The notes: generated from the sequence alone by a model not told the origin. A stretch of 64,000 nt of DNA from JAPORK01 sp026710285 (GCA_965201045.1 OZ241746.1:1-64000); one strand, 5' to 3'; shown: positions 21,589 to 31,329, counted from the first letter of the stretch. Numbers and translations are program-made.

Positions 21589-21923
21589 AAAAAAGTAAAA
21601 ATAGAAATTTACTGAAACGACTCAGAAATTTTAAACAAGAAATATTGCGATTTATGATCAATCCTGCAGTCCCTTTTACAAATAATCTGGGAGAACGGGA
21701 TATAAGGATGACTAAAGTCCATCAAAAAGTCTCTAGATGCATCAGAAGTGAAACAGGCACCCGAATATTTTGTGCTATACGTAGCTATATTTCAAGTTGC
21801 CGTAAACAGAATATTAGTGCATCCGTTACGCTGGGTTTGTTACTTTCTTATTACTTGCCTGATATTTTTACATACCAGGCTGAATGGTTACAAAAATATA
21901 AAATCAACTGGGCTTCAGATTGA
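21589..21923 (+). pseudogene. IS66-family transposase, C-terminal fragment
   Basis: The translation includes NLGERDIRMTKVHQKVSRC, then GTRIFCAIRSYISSCRKQNI, the C-terminal block of IS66 (DDE_Tnp_IS66) transposases. The N-terminal three quarters are missing. The extended frame upstream reads LLKRLRNFKQEILRFMINP. Another fragment lies at 25262-25565. Confidence 0.88.
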
Positions 21924-22063
21924 GTTTTTACCAAAACTAATCTGTTTTTTTAGAGATTTTCAGGTTATACACCCAGAGAAGTTATCAAGGCGAAAATCCT
22001 GCGTTGCTGTTAGTTAAGTGTATAACGTCTTTTTTACAAAATATATTTTTTAAAGGTAAATTA

Positions 22064-23623
22064 ATGAGTACACATACCATTAATACGATGACGATGAGCG
22101 GAATTGAAAATGGAATTAATTCTATTATACACAGTGCATCAGACAAGGTTACCGAACATGTGAATGATTTTGTGACGAAAGTTATAGATAAAATTAAAAT
22201 AGAGGATGATGATCTTTGCATCAAAATAAAAAATCGTGCATCTTGGTCGGGGTTTTTCTCTAAATGTCTCAAAAATATAACATTGGCAACGGTGAGTAAC
22301 AGTTTCTGTGTATTTGAGGCAATAGTAGAATTTGAAAAGGGAAAAATGCAATTTTTAGAGGGAGAGGTGATTTCTTGTATAGGACCAGCAGATAGTAAAA
22401 TTCTGGGAAAATTCACTGTTGATAAAAAAACACAGTCTGTTTTTGTGGACAGCTCCAATATTATACTAGAGATTTCAGATGGTGTAATTTTTATGGGTCA
22501 GCTTAATGAAAATTTATATTTTCAAGGTAAAGTTACAAAATACAAAGACGGGGAAAAGATTTTTGAAGGAGTTTATGATAATGGTTGTCGACATGGTCAT
22601 GGAACAGAATATGATGCGAATGGAATGCGCGTTTTTGATGGATGTTTTATAAATGGTGAAAGGTATGGTAAAGGTAATTTTTTGATAAAAAATAATGAAG
22701 GTGAAGAAAAATTAATTCCTTTGGATTTTATAAATGGTTTTCTTTTGTGCCAGCAAGAAGCTGCTGACATGCTAAATGTAAAAAAAGGTACAAAAATAAA
22801 ATTTCACAAAATGAATAAACAAAATTTATTGGAATTCATTATTAAGTATCCCGTAGATAAACAATACCTTCGTGGATTTACAGGTATAATCAAAACAGAT
22901 CAAACAGGTAAGATTCAGGCAGTGACTCTGGATATACCAGACCTTGGGCGTTTCGAAGGTCTGACTAAAAATGACCTAACCCCTCTTGATGGAGTCATCA
23001 AAGATATTAATAACATAAAAAGAAAATTTGTGACTTGTGTTTCTTCTGACGGTCACGTATATATGGGTTCGGGAGATGAAAGCAAAAAACCAGATGGATG
23101 GGGAATACTCATTAAAAATGATGGTTGCAGAAAAAAGGTCGACTTCAGGAATGGCAAAGAAATAATAAATGATGAAAACCTGATTGAGTGGAAGCAAGAA
23201 AAAGGTGAGAGTATACCAGAAGAATATTTGGATGCTATAAGTCTGACGTTTATAAACGATGCAGTTTATCTGGAATACAAAGTACCAAATAGCCCAGTTA
23301 TCAGACGTTATTATGACAGACAAACGCTTAAAAAATGGATACAAACCTGCCAGACTAACTATCCGAACAAACAGCCTACTGACCCTTGTACCAGAATACC
23401 TATAAATGAAAGTGATATACGTGATGCTAATGACGACTATATAAACAGACTAAATAATTATAAATCTGAAACTGAACATAGGTATTGTGAAGATAACGGA
23501 GTTACTCTGGTTTCCTTTGATGAGCCTGATAGTGACTCCTGCACAGAAAAAGCCAGAGAGTATTTAAACACAGATATAATTGATATTTTGCGTGGAGGTA
23601 CCGGTATCAGCCAGAATGCATAA
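22064..23623 (+). CDS. MORN-repeat protein with degenerate C-terminal U-box-like domain
   Basis: The ATG at 22064 follows AAAGGTAAATTA, a better start than the in-frame codon 60 bases upstream. The product has 519 residues. MORN-like units are seen at about 143-200 (VIFMGQLNENLYFQGKVTKY; KIFEGVYDNGCRHGHGTEYD; RVFDGCFINGERYGKGNF). Residues about 386-452 have the outline of a U-box: DAISLTFINDAVYLEY, then YYDRQTLKKWIQ, then PTDPCTRIPI, but the N-terminal CP motif of a good U-box is lost, so E2 binding is uncertain. It is a paralogue of the minus-strand gene at 15852. A relic of the same family at 15388 shares its leader and the IS66 tail. It is probably a host-directed effector. Confidence 0.75.
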   Translation: MSTHTINTMTMSGIENGINSIIHSASDKVTEHVNDFVTKVIDKIKIEDDDLCIKIKNRASWSGFFSKCLKNITLATVSNSFCVFEAIVEFEKGKMQFLEGEVISCIGPADSKILGKFTVDKKTQSVFVDSSNIILEISDGVIFMGQLNENLYFQGKVTKYKDGEKIFEGVYDNGCRHGHGTEYDANGMRVFDGCFINGERYGKGNFLIKNNEGEEKLIPLDFINGFLLCQQEAADMLNVKKGTKIKFHKMNKQNLLEFIIKYPVDKQYLRGFTGIIKTDQTGKIQAVTLDIPDLGRFEGLTKNDLTPLDGVIKDINNIKRKFVTCVSSDGHVYMGSGDESKKPDGWGILIKNDGCRKKVDFRNGKEIINDENLIEWKQEKGESIPEEYLDAISLTFINDAVYLEYKVPNSPVIRRYYDRQTLKKWIQTCQTNYPNKQPTDPCTRIPINESDIRDANDDYINRLNNYKSETEHRYCEDNGVTLVSFDEPDSDSCTEKAREYLNTDIIDILRGGTGISQNA

Positions 23624-23761
23624 AATATAAATAATCAAAAATAAATAACAGCATGAATCAATTTCACAGAACATGGATGTTCTTATCTGTTTTTAAAATT
23701 GAAAATCTTACCGTACATATAAACTCCAGGGTAGAAAGTTACACGTCATTTTTAGGTCAAC

Positions 23762-24991
23762 TTAAGAAAACAACATATCTTTAAAAGAGACACCATAATT
23801 CATTGGAGAAAGATTAAAATAATCAGCAAGTGTTTGCCCCATATCAGCAAAACTTTGTCGTTCACCAAGTGGCACAGCAGAAACTTTTGGACCACTAAAC
23901 AACACTGGAACATGTTCTCGTGTATGATCACTTCCTGGAAATGTAGGGTCACAACCATGATCTGCGGTTATGATTAACAAATCTTCCTTTTGGAGCATAT
24001 TTCTCAATTCAGGTAAACGACGATCAAAATATTCAAGTGCATCAGCATAGCCGCCTGTATCACGACGATGTCCGTACGAAGAGTCAAAGTCAACAAAATT
24101 AGTAAAAACAAGTGTATGATCTTTAGCCTTTTCGGTGGCATGAACTGTTTTATCAAAAAGTTCTTCAAGCCCTGTGGCTCTGATTTCTTCTGTGATACCA
24201 CAGTGTGCATAGATGTCAGCAATTTTACCAATACCTGTAACCTGACCACCAGCATTAACTAGTTTATCTAACAGGGTGGGTTCTGGAGGTTTCACTGCAT
24301 AATCGTGCCGGTTACCAGTACGCATAAAAGAATTTGCATCCTCTCCTGTGAATGGGCGTGCAATGACTCTACCAATATTATAAGGATTAACTAATTCACG
24401 AGAAATTTGACAAATTTCATACAGACGGTTTAATCCAAAAGTTGTTTCATGGCAGGCAATCTGAAAAACACTGTCAGCAGAAGTGTAAACGATAGGTTTT
24501 CCTGTACGACAATGCTCCTTTCCCATTGCTGCAATGATTTCAGTTCCTGATGCATGACAATTGCCTAATACTCCAGGTAATCCGGCTTTTTCAATAAAGT
24601 CTTTCAGTAGCTCCGGGGGGAAAGTCTCTGTTTGTCTGGTGAAATAACCCCACTCAGACAATACAGGAACTCCGGCTATCTCCCAGTGACCGCTGGAAGT
24701 ATCTTTACCGGTGGATATTGATTTAGCATATCCGTACGCACCTTCTAAAGGAATCTTATCATTGAAACCGGCATGAAATAAGCCTGTACTGGCTTTGGCT
24801 GCATGATACAAACCAAGTGCAGTTAAATTGGGTAATTGTAACGGTTTTGTTCTTTTGGTTCCTGCCTGATTTTTTGCACAAGCCTCTGCAATATGCCCGA
24901 ATGTATCAGCACCTGTATCACCAAATTTCTCAGCATCAGCAGAAGCGCCTATTCCAAAAGAGTCAAGCAATAAGATAATTGCACGTTTCAC
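23762..24991 (-). CDS. deoB: phosphopentomutase
   Basis: DeoB interconverts ribose-1-phosphate (or deoxyribose-1-phosphate) and the 5-phosphate in nucleoside salvage. The protein is an alkaline-phosphatase-fold metalloenzyme. The motifs LLLDSFGIGASADAEKFGD, STGKDTSSGHWEIAG, NFVDFDSSYGHRRD and IITADHGCDPTFPGSDHTRE carry the metal ligands and the phosphorylated Thr. I chose the GTG at 24991 (MKRAIILLLDSFG), which matches the family start and has AAGGA 9 bases before it; a TTG two codons earlier is possible. Length 409 is typical. deoA, deoC and deoD are not beside it. Confidence 0.96.
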   Translation of the reverse strand: MKRAIILLLDSFGIGASADAEKFGDTGADTFGHIAEACAKNQAGTKRTKPLQLPNLTALGLYHAAKASTGLFHAGFNDKIPLEGAYGYAKSISTGKDTSSGHWEIAGVPVLSEWGYFTRQTETFPPELLKDFIEKAGLPGVLGNCHASGTEIIAAMGKEHCRTGKPIVYTSADSVFQIACHETTFGLNRLYEICQISRELVNPYNIGRVIARPFTGEDANSFMRTGNRHDYAVKPPEPTLLDKLVNAGGQVTGIGKIADIYAHCGITEEIRATGLEELFDKTVHATEKAKDHTLVFTNFVDFDSSYGHRRDTGGYADALEYFDRRLPELRNMLQKEDLLIITADHGCDPTFPGSDHTREHVPVLFSGPKVSAVPLGERQSFADMGQTLADYFNLSPMNYGVSFKDMLFS

Positions 24992-25109
24992 TCTCAATAA
25001 TCCTTTTCCTGGTACTATAACGATAATAAAGTGTATCTTAATTGATCCTGGTAACTGCTGTTACGCAGTAATACTTTTTATAAAGTTAACGTATTGTACA
25101 ATACATCCC

Positions 25110-25295
25110 ATGAATAAACAATTACCTGACTTATATAGTGACCATCCTGTTAGTTCATTTAATCAAACTACATCGACAGGATTGTCTCAGCTACCAGATG
25201 GTTCTATCAGCCATGATAACATCAACCTTTTCCTTGCTGAAAGAAAATAGACTTCTAAAGATTTATGGAAAAAAGCAAAAGTAGAAATTTACTGG
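25110..25295 (+). pseudogene. IS4-like transposase N-terminal relic with amber stop
   Basis: The frame starting MNKQLPDLYSDHPVSSFNQT continues to TGLSQLPDGSISHDNIN and meets a TAG at 25248, after which TSKDLWKKAK continues in frame. This resembles the N-terminus of IS4-type transposases of the ...TTATGLS..ISHDKI.RFL..SKDLW type, from memory of the family. It then runs into the IS66 fragment, so this is a composite relic. Confidence 0.55.
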
Positions 25296-25565
25296 AACGA
25301 CTCAGAAATTTTAAACAAGAAGTATTGCGATTCATGATTAATCCTACAGCCCTTTTTACAAATAATCAGGGATAAAGTGATATAAGGATGATTATGTCAG
25401 TCCATCAAAAAGTTTCCAGATATTTCAAAAGCGAAACAGGTGCCCGACTATTCTGTGCCATACGTAGCTATATTTCAAGTTGCCGCAAACAGAATATTAG
25501 TGCATCCGTTGCTCTGGATTTGTTATTTTCTTCTCACTTACCTGATATTTTTACATATCATTTAG
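25262..25565 (+). pseudogene. IS66-family transposase, second C-terminal fragment
   Basis: It is nearly the same as 21589-21860 (SYISSCRKQNISASVALDL) but has an in-frame stop at the position of NNLGERD (NNQG then TAA) and a diverged end. Confidence 0.85.
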
Positions 25566-25713
25566 GGTATTATTATCGGAATATATTATATCTTTATCTT
25601 CAAGAATATGATTATAAAGGATTTTTCAAATAATGAAAACTTAATTGTCAACGCCCTCTAGTACTTATTTACCATATCAAAAATTCATTAGATTATTCAA
25701 ATTCACTTTTTAT

Positions 25714-26065
25714 CAATACTTCGGACAGTTTTTGTAAGTCATTGATTTTAAAAAGGTTTGTTTTTTACCTTATTGTAAGAAATATCGTTAAAAATCAATA
25801 GTTTACAGTTTAATCCATAGTAGATTTTTAAAAACTGTCCTCAGGGCTTACGCACCAAGAGAATCATTCTCATTTGGAGCTTCATATAACACTTTTTTGA
25901 GACTCAATCTGTGCATTTTAACTTCTAACTGACCGTTGATCAGTCTTTGATAAGGTATAAAACTATGAACATCTGTACATTTTTTGCTTAAAAAGTAATT
26001 GTTTTATTTGGTTATTAAGAATCATTCTCTTGGTGCGTAAGCCCTGAAACTGTCCTAAGTATTGT
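25714..26065. repeat. MITE-like element, copy 1 (interrupted)
   Basis: The terminal inverted repeats are CAATACTTCGGACAGTTTTT at the left and the complement AAAACTGTCC(T)AAGTATTG at the right. The inside matches 44650-44765 (AAAATCAATAGTTTACAGTT). It is interrupted at 25842 by another short element. There is no coding capacity. Confidence 0.85.
25842..26046. mobile_element. Nested 205-base MITE with CAGGG ends
   Basis: The 29-base terminal inverted repeats begin CAGGGCTTACGCACCAAGAG, with one mismatch between ends. The 10-base target duplication AAACTGTCCT lies at 25832-25841 and 26047-26056, inside the right arm of the outer MITE. The CAGGG ends and 10-base duplication look like an ISAs1-family derivative moved in trans. 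Inner sequence is noncoding. Confidence 0.9.
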
Positions 26066-26351
26066 TTATTTAATTCTTTAAAAAATCTACATAAAACTCC
26101 GACTCGTAGTTTGTGATTGAATAAAAATCTCTTTTTAACAGATGGATAACGCTAAAAACTGCGTCATTGTGGCAAGGATTGCATACTCTCATACACATAT
26201 ATTTACAGTTTTTATTTATCTGTCGCGATGATATAGAATTGAAAAAGTTGTTTCAATACCCAGTGTAATTTCCGGACTAACTGCTTCGGCAGAGCAACTG
26301 TTTTCAGACTGAATCTGAGATAACACTTTGATTCAGTCTGCGGCAATACAT

Positions 26352-29102
26352 TTAAGCGTTATCTGTAAATTGCCTGAAATATTTTTGCATCATTTCCTGC
26401 ATGGTATTTTGATCTGATTCTGTTAGCTGCTCCTGCATTGCATTGACAAACCCTGCCAGTGCCCCCATTAGTGCTTGTTGTTGTTGCTTCGAATCTCCAA
26501 GCTGTTGATTGAGTTTGGTGATTTCGTCAAGTGCTGATTTATTAGTAGCATTAGCGTGTTGATATTGGTGCCTTAGTTTAACTTCTTTATCAAGCGCTGT
26601 ACTTAGTTCCTCAGATGTAGCCTGCAGCTGTTGATTCTCCAGAGTAAGCTGTTGAATACGCTCTTTTTCAGGAGCTGATTTTTTCAGTTTCTCATCCATT
26701 TTAGTTGTTTCAGATTCGTAAAACTGCAGCTGCTCCCGAAGATTTTGATTTTCATCCTGAAGTTTTTGTGTCTTTAATGTGTACTTATTTTTTTCTTTTT
26801 CATAGCCATCTTCTGTACGCTTTAAAGTCCGTTGAAGTTCATTTATTTCATCTTTTGCTGTTTGAGCATGTTCATTCAACGCTTGTATTTTGCTCTGAAG
26901 TTGTTGTATCTCTGTAGCATTATTTGCGGCACTCGCTGTAAAATCATTTGATATTAATGAAGCAGGACTTTCGGCATTTTGTATAGCCAGCAATTGTTCC
27001 TGTAACCGTTCATTCTCATCATGTAAATTACCAATCATCTCTTCATATTGATCAATTAAGATTTGATTTTCATTGTTAGTAAAGGAGTCTTGTCCTTGTT
27101 GAGGAACAGCAAGCTTCATCACCTCTACTTCCTGTTCCAGCGTAGTCTTTTGCTCTTGTAACTGCGCAATTTCAGATTCCATTAATGCTAATTGTTGCTG
27201 CAGAAATTTAATTTGTTCATCAGATTCTGCTTTTGCATTTTTTAGTGTTGTCAGTTCAATATCTGATGGCTGTTTATGATGATTATCCACTCCGGCAGTA
27301 TTAATTTGTGAAATCTCTTCCTGTTGTTCAGTAACCCTTAATTTAAGCTCTGCATTGTGTTTTTTAAGTATTTGAATCGTTTCGTTATATTGCTTATCTT
27401 TGTCTGCAAGCAAGTCACTATTTTTCTTTTCCTTTGCATAATACTCTTCAATTGTTTTGAGTTTTTCTTTTAATGTACGCCTTATTGTAAGTTGAAGATC
27501 TTGTACTTTTTTTTCTAATGTTTGGTTATATTGCTTATCCTTGTCTTCAAGCAGAGCATTATTTTTCTTTTCTTTTTCATAATATTTTTTTCTGACCTTT
27601 TCTTTCTCTCTTAGAATACGCTTTATTGTAACTTGCTGATCTTCTATTTCTTTTTTTAATTTATCAACATCAGTCTGTTTTGTCTGTTGTTGTAACGTTG
27701 CAAGCTCGTCTTGTAGTTTTTTTATTTCTTCAGCAGATTTTAATACCTCGGCTTCTTTTTGTTGTAAATGCTTACGGGCACTCTCAAGATCAGCTTGCGT
27801 TTTCTGTATAAAGGAGCGCATTACTTCCTTTTCCTGAAGTTCTGATTGTAGCTGCTGTTCCTGTATGCTCTGTTTATTTTTTTTCTGTTGAAGTTTTGCA
27901 GATTCTTTTTGTGCACTCTTGGTTTTTTGTTCAAGTTGCTGCTTAAGATCTGTTATTTGTTGTTGATATATACCGAGCTGCTGATCATTTTCAGTTAATT
28001 GTTGTGTCAGGGCTTGTTTTTCAGTGGAAAGCTTTTTTTTGTCGCCTGAAAGTTGCTGAAGCTGTTGGTGTAACTGTTCTGTTTTAGCAAAATCTTGTTG
28101 TTTCTCTGCTTGTAACACTTCTGCTTGCTGCTGTAATTTTTCCAACTGCCCGATCAGCTCTTTATTTTCTTCATCTAACTGTTGCCATTCATTAAAGTTT
28201 ATGTGTGCTATGCTATCGCTCTCGTTATATTTTTGTTCCAGAGCAATGCTGAATTCCTTTGCCCGTTCAAGTTTTTGTTCTGTCTCATGGAGTGTACGCT
28301 GTAATTCTTGTTGCCGTAATTCAGCTGTGATTATTTGTTGTGCCTGGTACTCATTGCTTCGTTGTTGCTTTTGTGACTGTTGCTGGAGAATCTGGTGGTT
28401 TTTTTTCAGATCATCAAGTTGCCACCGATATTGTTGAATTTGGTGCTGTAAGTCCTTTTTTTCTCGCTGCGTTGTGGATACCAGCTGCTCATATCCTAGA
28501 ATTTGGTGCTGTAAGTCCCTTTTTTCTACCTGTGTTGTGGATACCAGATGCTCTTTTCCAGAGACCTGATGTTGCAAACATTCTATTGTTTCTACCAGTT
28601 TATCAATAGTTTGTACTGCATTCAGCCGGGTTGTTTCAGTGTAATCATATCGACTGCGTAATATTTCCATAGCCCTTTTAGCTACATCGTTAAGCTGGTC
28701 CTGAGTCTGAATACTATCTCCAATGAAATGCTTTAATTCCTGCAATTTTGTAGCAAGCTTATACAGCACCTCATAATATGCTGCTATTTTGACTTTATAA
28801 TTGCTGGCAAGAGTCCGTGCATCAGTACGTTCCTGAGCTATCTGTTCTGCAATCAATTTCTCAACTATTTCGCTGTTATAGTCAAACATCGAAACTGTTC
28901 TGGTTTGCAGTGGTGTAGGCTCAGGCAGATTGGCAGGTTCAGTATAGCCATTCATAAAGTGGCTGATTGTATCCATTGCATCTGTAATTACTTGTTTCTG
29001 AACCTCCATAATTGCAATAGTTGTATCATTCTGATCAGCGTTGTCATTCCTTTCATACTGCTGCGCATTAGCAGGACTATCGGGGGGCGGGGCTGGTAAC
29101 AT
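26352..29102 (-). CDS. large coiled-coil protein of unknown function
   Basis: AAAGGAG stands 7 bases before the ATG. The 916-residue product begins with a short proline-rich segment (LPAPPPDSPANAQQ). From about residue 130 to 900 it is almost unbroken Gln/Glu/Lys/Leu heptad sequence, such as LQDELATLQQQTKQTDVDKL, typical of long coiled coils. There is an internal near-repeat in the middle (KDKQYNQTL... and KDKQYNETI..., about residues 540-600), and another pair (TTQVEKRDLQHQI and TTQREKKDLQHQI, about 190-220). No ATPase motif, signal peptide or membrane segment is seen, so it is not an SMC protein. It could be cytoskeletal or an effector resembling host tethering proteins; nothing in the sequence decides this. 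Confidence 0.8.
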   Translation of the reverse strand: MLPAPPPDSPANAQQYERNDNADQNDTTIAIMEVQKQVITDAMDTISHFMNGYTEPANLPEPTPLQTRTVSMFDYNSEIVEKLIAEQIAQERTDARTLASNYKVKIAAYYEVLYKLATKLQELKHFIGDSIQTQDQLNDVAKRAMEILRSRYDYTETTRLNAVQTIDKLVETIECLQHQVSGKEHLVSTTQVEKRDLQHQILGYEQLVSTTQREKKDLQHQIQQYRWQLDDLKKNHQILQQQSQKQQRSNEYQAQQIITAELRQQELQRTLHETEQKLERAKEFSIALEQKYNESDSIAHINFNEWQQLDEENKELIGQLEKLQQQAEVLQAEKQQDFAKTEQLHQQLQQLSGDKKKLSTEKQALTQQLTENDQQLGIYQQQITDLKQQLEQKTKSAQKESAKLQQKKNKQSIQEQQLQSELQEKEVMRSFIQKTQADLESARKHLQQKEAEVLKSAEEIKKLQDELATLQQQTKQTDVDKLKKEIEDQQVTIKRILREKEKVRKKYYEKEKKNNALLEDKDKQYNQTLEKKVQDLQLTIRRTLKEKLKTIEEYYAKEKKNSDLLADKDKQYNETIQILKKHNAELKLRVTEQQEEISQINTAGVDNHHKQPSDIELTTLKNAKAESDEQIKFLQQQLALMESEIAQLQEQKTTLEQEVEVMKLAVPQQGQDSFTNNENQILIDQYEEMIGNLHDENERLQEQLLAIQNAESPASLISNDFTASAANNATEIQQLQSKIQALNEHAQTAKDEINELQRTLKRTEDGYEKEKNKYTLKTQKLQDENQNLREQLQFYESETTKMDEKLKKSAPEKERIQQLTLENQQLQATSEELSTALDKEVKLRHQYQHANATNKSALDEITKLNQQLGDSKQQQQALMGALAGFVNAMQEQLTESDQNTMQEMMQKYFRQFTDNA

Positions 29103-29663
29103 GGAACACTCCTTTTATATTTGGTTATTCCCTGACAGATAACAGACATATTGATAATTTTTCTAAACTTTTTTTGCACAGAAACTGCACTTTTTCTGTA
29201 TTTTTGTCAGGAATATTATCGAATCCTGTTTATTGAAAAGTATGATATACAAAAATGCTTATAACAAAACCATGATCGTTTAACAGTTCAAAAAATTAGC
29301 ATGCCGGCATCGTTGTCTGTCAAAAATAATTTTATCGCCATCTTTTTTGTAATTTGCATTTGTAATGGTCGCTTTAAAAGAGATGGAGTTGTGTAAGATA
29401 AGCCATTAAGTCGTCATCTGTTTTTGCTGATGTTTTGTTATTATACTTTGCTTCGGACTTTTTTCTGAGCGGTGTATTCGCTAATTGAAAGAGTCTCTGT
29501 CTGTAACACCTGAGTAAATATTGTGACTACGCTGCTGGTGTCACCGATCATTTACATGGTGAAAATTAATTTTCGTCAAACTTTCATCGTGGCAACCACA
29601 AAGCTATACAATTACTTACTGTGCTTTGTGGTTATTGCAGGGTAAATAGCTGTAGCGGGCTAT
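29103..29663. other. Intergenic region with one strong hairpin
   Basis: No ORF is supported in these 560 bases. A perfect 11-base inverted repeat, AACCACAAAGC (29594-29604) and GCTTTGTGGTT (29623-29633), lies just past the end of the lipoprotein adenylate kinase gene. It lacks a T-run, so it may be an mRNA 3' stabiliser and not an intrinsic terminator. Confidence 0.5.
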
Positions 29664-30518
29664 TTAAACATTTTTTTCCTGACTGAGTATCTTTAGTACA
29701 GTTTCAGCAATTTCTTCTATTGGTCCAACACCTGAAATAGTATTAAAACATAACCGATTATCTGCTTGTTGCGACATCTGTTGATAGTAGCTAAGCAGAG
29801 GTTGAGTCTGTTCATGGTAAACGGCAAGACGCTGTTTAACCGTTTCTTGCTGATCGTCTTCACGATGAATCAGTGGTTCTCCGGTAATATCATCTGTTCC
29901 TGCTCTTTTGGGAGGGTTGTTGCAGATGTGATAGGTTCTCCCGCTTGCAGGATGTATGCAGCGACCACTGATACGCTCTATAATGGTTTCATCAGGTACT
30001 GCAATTTCGATAACATGGTTAACAGGAATATTGGTGTTACTCAGTGCCTTTGCTTGTGCAATGGTTCGGGGAAATCCATCGAGCAGGAAGCCATTTTTAC
30101 AATCACTTTGTGCAATACGCTCTTTAACCAAGTTAATTATAATATCATCGGGTACCAGTAAACCGCGGTCTGTTATCGATTTAACCTTTAATCCCAAAGG
30201 CGTTTCCCGCTTAATTGCCGCACGCAAAATGTTACCCGTTGAAATTTGTGGAATATTATGTTCAGTCGTAATAATTTGCGCCTGTGTTCCTTTACCGCAG
30301 CCCGGTGGACCTAATAAAATAAACACCGGTATTTTTTTCTGCTCCTGGTTTTGTGGTTGTCGTGCAGAAACGGTTACTTCTTTGTCTGAAGAGTCAGTTT
30401 CTGTTTGTGTGGAGTGTGAATCATGGCGGGTCTTTGTGGCTTCTTTTGTCCAAAAGCATCCATTTAGCATTAGCAATGATAAACAGGAAATCAGAGTTAA
30501 TTTAAAAAATTTTGTCAT
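29664..30518 (-). CDS. adenylate kinase paralogue with lipoprotein signal peptide
   Basis: The first 21 residues form a lipoprotein signal (basic start, LTLISCLSLLML, lipobox LNGC with Cys21). A polar linker follows (22-64, Ser/Thr/Asp-rich), then a complete adenylate kinase (65-280). The P-loop is GPPGCGKGTQ (70-79). The segments QISTGNILRAAI, GFLLDGFPRTIAQAKAL, the LID GRCIHPASGRTYHICNNPP and HREDDQQETVKQRL are all preserved, so the catalytic residues are present. Phe at the +2 position suggests sorting to the outer membrane. It is the third gene after normal adk and tsaB, all on the minus strand, and clearly arose from adk duplication. Outside the cytoplasm it could interconvert ATP, ADP and AMP at the cell surface or in the host compartment; this is inference. 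Confidence 0.9.
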   Translation of the reverse strand: MTKFFKLTLISCLSLLMLNGCFWTKEATKTRHDSHSTQTETDSSDKEVTVSARQPQNQEQKKIPVFILLGPPGCGKGTQAQIITTEHNIPQISTGNILRAAIKRETPLGLKVKSITDRGLLVPDDIIINLVKERIAQSDCKNGFLLDGFPRTIAQAKALSNTNIPVNHVIEIAVPDETIIERISGRCIHPASGRTYHICNNPPKRAGTDDITGEPLIHREDDQQETVKQRLAVYHEQTQPLLSYYQQMSQQADNRLCFNTISGVGPIEEIAETVLKILSQEKNV

Positions 30519-30651
30519 AGCGTTTTCTCATCAGTCAATATCATTTGTCAGCAGATACTAACATTTTTTATCTTTATATCTAAGTAGATTTTCTGCTGAA
30601 TTTTCAGTTGACTGGTTATCAAAATCTTTTAGCTGGTACCAGCAGATTAAA

Positions 30652-31329
30652 TTAATGCTTACGATCTGCCACATTATTGCGCAGATAAACCGGTATTGCC
30701 ATTTCTGCATTTACTATTTGTCCGCTTAAAAACAGTGGATGTGCCAGTGTGATAATATCCTGCGCATGAGGGAAAGTATCTTTTGTAACAGTTGTGACGT
30801 TTTTATCAGCCATCTCTGCGTATTGCCATCCATTGCCAATACCATAACATGCAGAAGATTCATCAGCAGGTATCAGAACATCTTCAGGTTTGCTGATCTG
30901 TTCATTGCCCTGTAACTGCACACATCCTGACAGGGAGTCCACGGTAAACTGTCCCCAATAAACTTCACCCATGCGGGCATCAATGGCAGCTAAAACAGAG
31001 GTAGCGTTATGTTTACGTACCGCCTGCTGTGCAAGTGCTGCCAATGAAGAAACCGGAATAACCGGTCTATCCAGGGCAAAGGCCAACCCCTGTGTTATGG
31101 CTGTTGCAATGCGAATTCCGGTAAAAGCACCAGGACCACGACCAAAGGCAATAGCATCAATATCATGCCTATTGATACCTGCGTCTGTTAATAGTTGTTC
31201 AACGGCAGGCAACACTTTTTGACTGTGCAGGCGCGGAATAACAGCAAAGATTTCCTCTGTTTTACCATTGACGGATAATGCAACCGAACAGGCTTCGGTG
31301 GAGGTATCAATAGCCAGTAAATTTGTCAT
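30652..31329 (-). CDS. tsaB: tRNA threonylcarbamoyladenosine biosynthesis protein TsaB
   Basis: TsaB is the non-catalytic partner of TsaD in making t6A37 on ANN-decoding tRNAs. The protein has 225 residues. The start NLLAIDTSTEACSVAL, the HSQKVLPAVEQLL segment and the signature AIAFGRGPGAFTGIRIA are diagnostic. It belongs to the ASKHA fold, and like other TsaB proteins it lacks the metal-binding histidines of TsaD. The gene lies 33 bases after adk on the same strand and is probably cotranscribed with it. Confidence 0.95.
   Translation of the reverse strand: MTNLLAIDTSTEACSVALSVNGKTEEIFAVIPRLHSQKVLPAVEQLLTDAGINRHDIDAIAFGRGPGAFTGIRIATAITQGLAFALDRPVIPVSSLAALAQQAVRKHNATSVLAAIDARMGEVYWGQFTVDSLSGCVQLQGNEQISKPEDVLIPADESSACYGIGNGWQYAEMADKNVTTVTKDTFPHAQDIITLAHPLFLSGQIVNAEMAIPVYLRNNVADRKH

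Noticed and set aside
15100..26100. A CRISPR array among the many short repeats
   Set aside because: The repeats are few, unevenly spaced, and belong to IS or MITE ends; no regular repeat-spacer pattern is seen anywhere in the window.
26352..29102. Calling the coiled-coil protein an SMC or chromosome-segregation ATPase
   Set aside because: No Walker A, Walker B or hinge is present, and the termini are not globular ATPase halves.
29956..30561. A 201-codon frame opposite the lipoprotein adenylate kinase
   Set aside because: It is a shadow of a well-conserved enzyme on the other strand.
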